Below the pieces are notes generated by a model. That model was given only the letters and a program-made list of their open reading frames with translations. It was not told where the DNA came from and did no database searches. 9,427 bases of DNA from an uncultured Coprococcus sp. (GTDB lineage: Bacteria; Bacillota; Clostridia; Lachnospirales; Lachnospiraceae). Shown one piece after another: positions 5,328 through 9,427 of the stretch. Each line of letters starts with the position of its first letter. The first letter of the stretch is position 1. The stretch is from assembly GCA_900548315.1 (NCBI GenBank), contig URJU01000081.1, forward strand, positions 1 to 9,427. The letters are read 5' to 3'. The translations under genes were made by a program, and so were the position numbers.

Positions 5328-8300
5328 ATGTACACATTAGGAATTGATATTGGATCAACAACAGTTAAAGTTGCTGTCCTTGATAAGGACAACAAAATAC
5401 TTTTCTCCGATTACAAAAGACATTTTGCAAATATCAAAGAGACACTCAAGGATCTTGTACAGGAAGCAAAAGATGCCCTCGGCGAAAACGAGATAAATCC
5501 ATGCATAACAGGATCTGGCGGTCTGGCTCTTGCTCAGCTCATTGGTGTTCCATTTACACAGGAGGTCGTCTGCGTGTCAGAGGCACTGCAGGACTATGCA
5601 CCACAGACCGACGTGGCAATAGAGCTCGGCGGTGAGGATGCCAAGATCATATATTTTACAAACGGAATCGAACAGCGTATGAACGGCGTATGTGCCGGAG
5701 GTACCGGTTCTTTCATCGACCAGATGGCAACTCTTTTACAGACCGATGCGTCAGGTCTTAACGCGTATGCAAAGGATTATGATACCATCTACCCTATCGC
5801 TGCAAGATGTGGTGTATTTGCAAAGACAGATATACAGCCACTCATAAATGAAGGTGCAACAAAACCGAACCTTGCTGCATCTATATTCCAGGCCGTTGTC
5901 AACCAGACTATATCCGGTCTTGCATGTGGTAAGCCTATCAAGGGGAATGTAGCATTCCTCGGCGGTCCTCTTCACTTCCTTCCAGAGCTGAAGAACGCCT
6001 TTATAAGAACGCTCAACCTGACAGGTGATGCCATCATAGATCCTGGTCACTCACATCTGTTCGCAGCAGTAGGTGCCGCCATGAATTCCAAGCCTGAGGT
6101 GTCCATGACACTTTCTGAGCTTATACATGCACTCTCACAGGAGCTTAACCTCTCATCAGGTGTGGAGAGACTTGCACCACTCTTCGAGAATGATGAAGAT
6201 TACGAGAAATTCAAGGCAGATCACAACAAATACGCAGTAAAGCGAGGTGATCTCGCTACATATAAAGGAAACTGTTTTATCGGTGTCGATGCCGGTTCAA
6301 CCACCACCAAGGTTGCCCTTGTTGGAGCTGACGGTGAACTGCTCTACGACTTCTACAGCAGCAACAACGGAAGCCCACTGAACACCACCATCAGAGCAAT
6401 AAAGGATATATACAGCAAACTTCCTGAGGGCGCAGTTATCGCAGGATCATGCTCCACCGGCTACGGTGAGGCTCTTATCAAGCAGGCTCTCTCACTGGAT
6501 TTCGGTGAGGTTGAGACCATAGCCCACTATACAGCCGCTGCATTCTTTGACCCTGAGGTTGATTGTATACTTGATATCGGCGGTCAGGATATGAAGTGTA
6601 TCAAGATCAAGAACGGCGTAGTAGATAACGTTATGCTGAACGAGGCATGCTCATCTGGATGTGGATCATTCATAGAGACATTTGCAAAGTCACTGAACTA
6701 CGATATCGCAGATTTCGCACACATCGCCATAACAGCGAGAACACCTATAGATCTCGGTTCAAGATGTACAGTCTTCATGAACTCAAAGGTTAAGCAGGCC
6801 CAGAAGGAGGGCGCATCCGTGGCTGATATATCCGCCGGACTTGCCTACTCCGTCATCAAAAATGCCCTGCTCAAGGTTATAAAGCTCACGGATCCAAAGG
6901 ATCTCGGCAAGAACATCGTGGTACAGGGTGGTACCTTCTACAACGATGCGGTTTTAAAGAGCTTTGAGGTCATATCAGGAAGAACAGCGATAAGACCTGA
7001 CATCTCAGGTATCATGGGTGCTTTTGGTGCTGCTCTCATCGCAAGGAATAAGTACAAAGAGGGATTTGTCACGACCATGCTCCCTATCGAGGAGATAAGA
7101 AAGCTCACATACGAGAGCTCCATGACAAGATGTAAAGGATGTACGAACAACTGTCTCCTCACCATAAACAAATTCTCAAACGGCAAGAGGTTCATCACCG
7201 GAAACAGATGTGAGAAGGGTGTAGGTCTGAAGAAGAACGCAGACAACATCCCTAACCTCTTTGAATATAAGCTTGGAAGAATATTTGGCTATGAGTCACT
7301 TAAGCCTGAGGAGGCAAAGCGCGGCGTGATAGGTGTTCCTCGTGTACTCAACATGTACGAAAACTATCCTTTCTGGCACACATTCCTCACAAAGCTTGGA
7401 TTCTCAGTTGTACTCTCTCCTAAGTCATCAAGAGATATATACAGCCTTGGTATCGAGTCCATACCTAGTGAGTCAGAGTGTTACCCTGCCAAGATCTCAC
7501 ACGGACACGTTATGTGGCTGCTGAAAAATGGAATCAAGTCCATCTTCTACCCATGTGTACCATATGAAATGAACGAGACTCCTGAGGCAAACAATCACTA
7601 CAACTGTCCTATCGTTGCTTCTTATGCAGAGAACATCAAGAACAACATGGAGGAACTCAAGGCTGATGACATAACATTCATCAGACCTTTTGTGGCACTG
7701 GACAATGAGGAAGCTCTCGTAAAGCGAATGTATCGTGAGATGTCCAAGTACTATGATGTGACAATGGACGAGATTGGAAGTGCCATACATGCTGCGTACG
7801 CAGAGGCAGAAAAGGTCAAGGAAGATGTACGTGCAAAAGGTGAAGAAACCCTCAGATACATTGATGAACATGACATGCTCGGTATCGTTCTGGCAGGTCG
7901 TCCATACCACCTTGATCCTGAGATCAACCACGGTCTACCAGAACTCATCAACTCATACAAGATCGCTGTCTTTACCGAGGATTCAGTCGCACACCTTGGA
8001 AAGGTTGAGAGACCTCTTATCGTCTCCGACCAGTGGATGTACCACTCAAGATTATACAAGGCAGCTAACTATGTAAAGACCTGTGACAATTTGGAGCTCA
8101 TACAGCTTAACTCATTTGGATGTGGTCTGGACGCAGTTACAACCGACTGTGTAAATGATATACTTACCAAGTCCGGTAAGATATACACAGTCCTCAAGAT
8201 CGATGAGGTCAGCAACTTAGGCGCCGCAAGGATCAGAATAAGATCCCTCATAAGTGCGGTCAATTCAAGACATGAACAGCACTACAAGACATGCCCGTCA

Positions 8301-9397
8301 AGCAGTGCTATAAATAGAATAGAATTTACCAAGGAGATGAAGAAGGTCTACACTGTTCTTGCTCCTCAGATGTCTCCTATACACTTTGATCTTCTTGCAC
8401 CGGCATTCAGGTGCATGGGAATCAACATTGAGATTCTGCCGGATGCAACCAAGGAGACGATAGATGTAGGTCTGAAATATGTAAATAACGACGCATGCTA
8501 CCCATCTCTTATCGTTGTAGGACAGATGATGAGTGCCATCACATCAGGCAAATACGATGTGAACAAGCTTGCAGTCATCATGAGCCAGACCGGTGGTGGA
8601 TGCCGTGCAACAAACTATGTAGGATTTATCAGACGTGCCCTTTCAAAGGCCGGATACGGTCAGATTCCTGTAATCGCACTGTCAGCCCAGGGATTTGAGA
8701 AGAACTCCGGATTCAAGATCAGCTACAAGGTAGTAAAACGTGCTATGCAGGCTCTGATATACGGCGATGTATTCATGAGATGTCTTTATAGGACAAGACC
8801 TTACGAGAAGGAAAAGGGCTCAGCAAATGCACTCCATGAAAAATGGAAGAAGATATGTCTGGAAAGTCTGACAAAGACCGGAAACAATGCCGTTTTCAAG
8901 AAAAATATCCAGGGAATCGTCCACGACTTTGACACTCTCCCACTTCTTGACATCAAGAAGCCTAGGGTCGGTATAGTCGGTGAGATACTTGTAAAGTTCC
9001 TGCCATCTGCCAACAATCACTTGGTTGACCTGCTTGAGGCAGAGGGAGCCGAGGCTGTTATGCCTGATCTTCTGGACTTCTTCATGTACTGTTTCTACAA
9101 CAACAATTACAACTATGAGTTCCTTGGAAAGACCAAGAAAGGTGCCATAGTCAGCAACACTGTTATAAAGGTTCTGGAATCTTTCAGAAAACCTGCTAGG
9201 GATGCACTTGAGAAAAGTAAGCGTTTCGAGGCCCCAGCTCATATTGAAAAACTTGCCGAGTATGCAAGGCCTATCGTATCAATCGGTAACCAGAACGGTG
9301 AGGGCTGGTTCCTTACGGGTGAGATGATCGAGCTCATAAAGAGCGGTGCTCCAAACATCGTCTGCGCACAGCCATTCGCATGTCTGCCTAACCATAT
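5328..9397 (+). CDS. Giant acyl-CoA dehydratase activase / 2-hydroxyacyl-CoA dehydratase-like fusion protein (3' end missing)
   Basis: This reading frame is open from the ATG at 5328 (GGAAGGG seven bases upstream) to the end of natural sequence, 1356 complete codons without a stop. It starts with two tandem BadF/BadG/BcrA/BcrD-type ATPase modules. Module 1 has DIGSTTVK (7-14), ELGGEDAK (99-106), Cys122 and Cys161. Module 2 has DAGSTTTK (321-328), DIGGQDMK (416-423), Cys441 and Cys480. Each cysteine pair is 39 residues apart, as in the cluster ligands of 2-hydroxyglutaryl-CoA dehydratase activator HgdC. A four-cysteine knot follows (602, 605, 609, 628). A DUF2229/dehydratase-like region comes next with Cys718, 743, 760, 932, 1029, 1057 and 1092, then a C-terminal dehydratase-like part ending QPFACLPNH. 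The family normally runs to about 1400 or more residues, so a short C-terminus is lost. By homology it uses ATP to inject electrons into an iron-sulfur dehydratase-like partner domain; its substrate is unknown. Confidence 0.92.
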
Positions 9398-9427
9398 CTG
9401 TCTCTTATACACATCTCCGAGCCCACG
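9398..9427 (+). other. Illumina Nextera transposase adapter (non-biological)
   Basis: The last 30 bases are the 19-base Tn5 mosaic end CTGTCTCTTATACACATCT (9398-9416) followed by CCGAGCCCACG (9417-9427), the start of the Nextera read adapter. This is library-preparation sequence left on the contig end, not genome. The first base, C9398, could also be genomic. It interrupts the activase gene and puts ten false codons onto its reading frame. Confidence 0.97.

Noticed and set aside
5751..9242. Several minus-strand and offset frames of 60-144 codons inside the activase gene
   Set aside because: They oppose or overlap a conserved, motif-rich coding frame, show no recognisable domains and have no ribosome binding sites.
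9396..9427. Reading the final codons as the natural C-terminus of the activase protein
   Set aside because: These bases are Nextera adapter from 9398 on, so the encoded residues are artificial.

Overview
The window looks like the end of a contig from a low-to-moderate GC, endospore-forming Clostridia genome, most likely Lachnospiraceae (Coprococcus/Roseburia/Butyrivibrio-like). This rests on a zinc-ribbon L28, a GerW/YtfJ spore protein beside a DUF2953 (YtfI-like) gene, strong AGGAGG-type ribosome binding sites, frequent ATA and AGA codons, and a giant fused acyl-CoA dehydratase activase protein typical of anaerobic Firmicutes. The family-level placement is inference.

Layout. Positions 1-330 hold rpmB (plus strand) and a perfect hairpin with T-tracts on both sides, probably a bidirectional terminator. 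Positions 328-4635 hold a leftward block. From a near-consensus promoter at 4607-4635 it runs: rhomboid-like membrane protein with a C-terminal Cys/His zinc-finger-like tail, then an unrecognised 472-aa helical protein, an unrecognised 109-aa protein, a DUF2953 membrane-anchored protein, and ytfJ. It ends at a strong terminator (461-511). A possible 50-aa two-helix membrane peptide lies beyond that terminator, with its start codon inside the hairpin. Positions 4636-4780 are intergenic and contain a nested inverted-repeat structure with no assigned function. Positions 4781-5116 encode a leftward double-LysM protein. It is divergent from the last gene, which starts at 5328 behind a near-consensus promoter and fills the rest of the window.

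The last gene encodes two complete activase (BadF/BadG/BcrA/BcrD ATPase) modules in tandem, followed by cysteine-rich 2-hydroxyacyl-CoA dehydratase-like regions. It has no stop codon in the window. The reason is technical: the final 30 bases (9398-9427) are the Illumina Nextera transposase adapter, so natural sequence ends at about 9397 and the true C-terminus is missing.

How the genes fit together: the leftward block looks like a sporulation-associated operon in which the ytfI-ytfJ pair has three extra genes upstream, two of them unrecognised. The LysM protein lacks a signal peptide, which would fit a spore-coat or cortex role, but nothing in the sequence proves it. The activase protein appears to be an independent transcription unit for radical or reductive CoA-ester chemistry. 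No mobile element, CRISPR array, tRNA or rRNA was seen.
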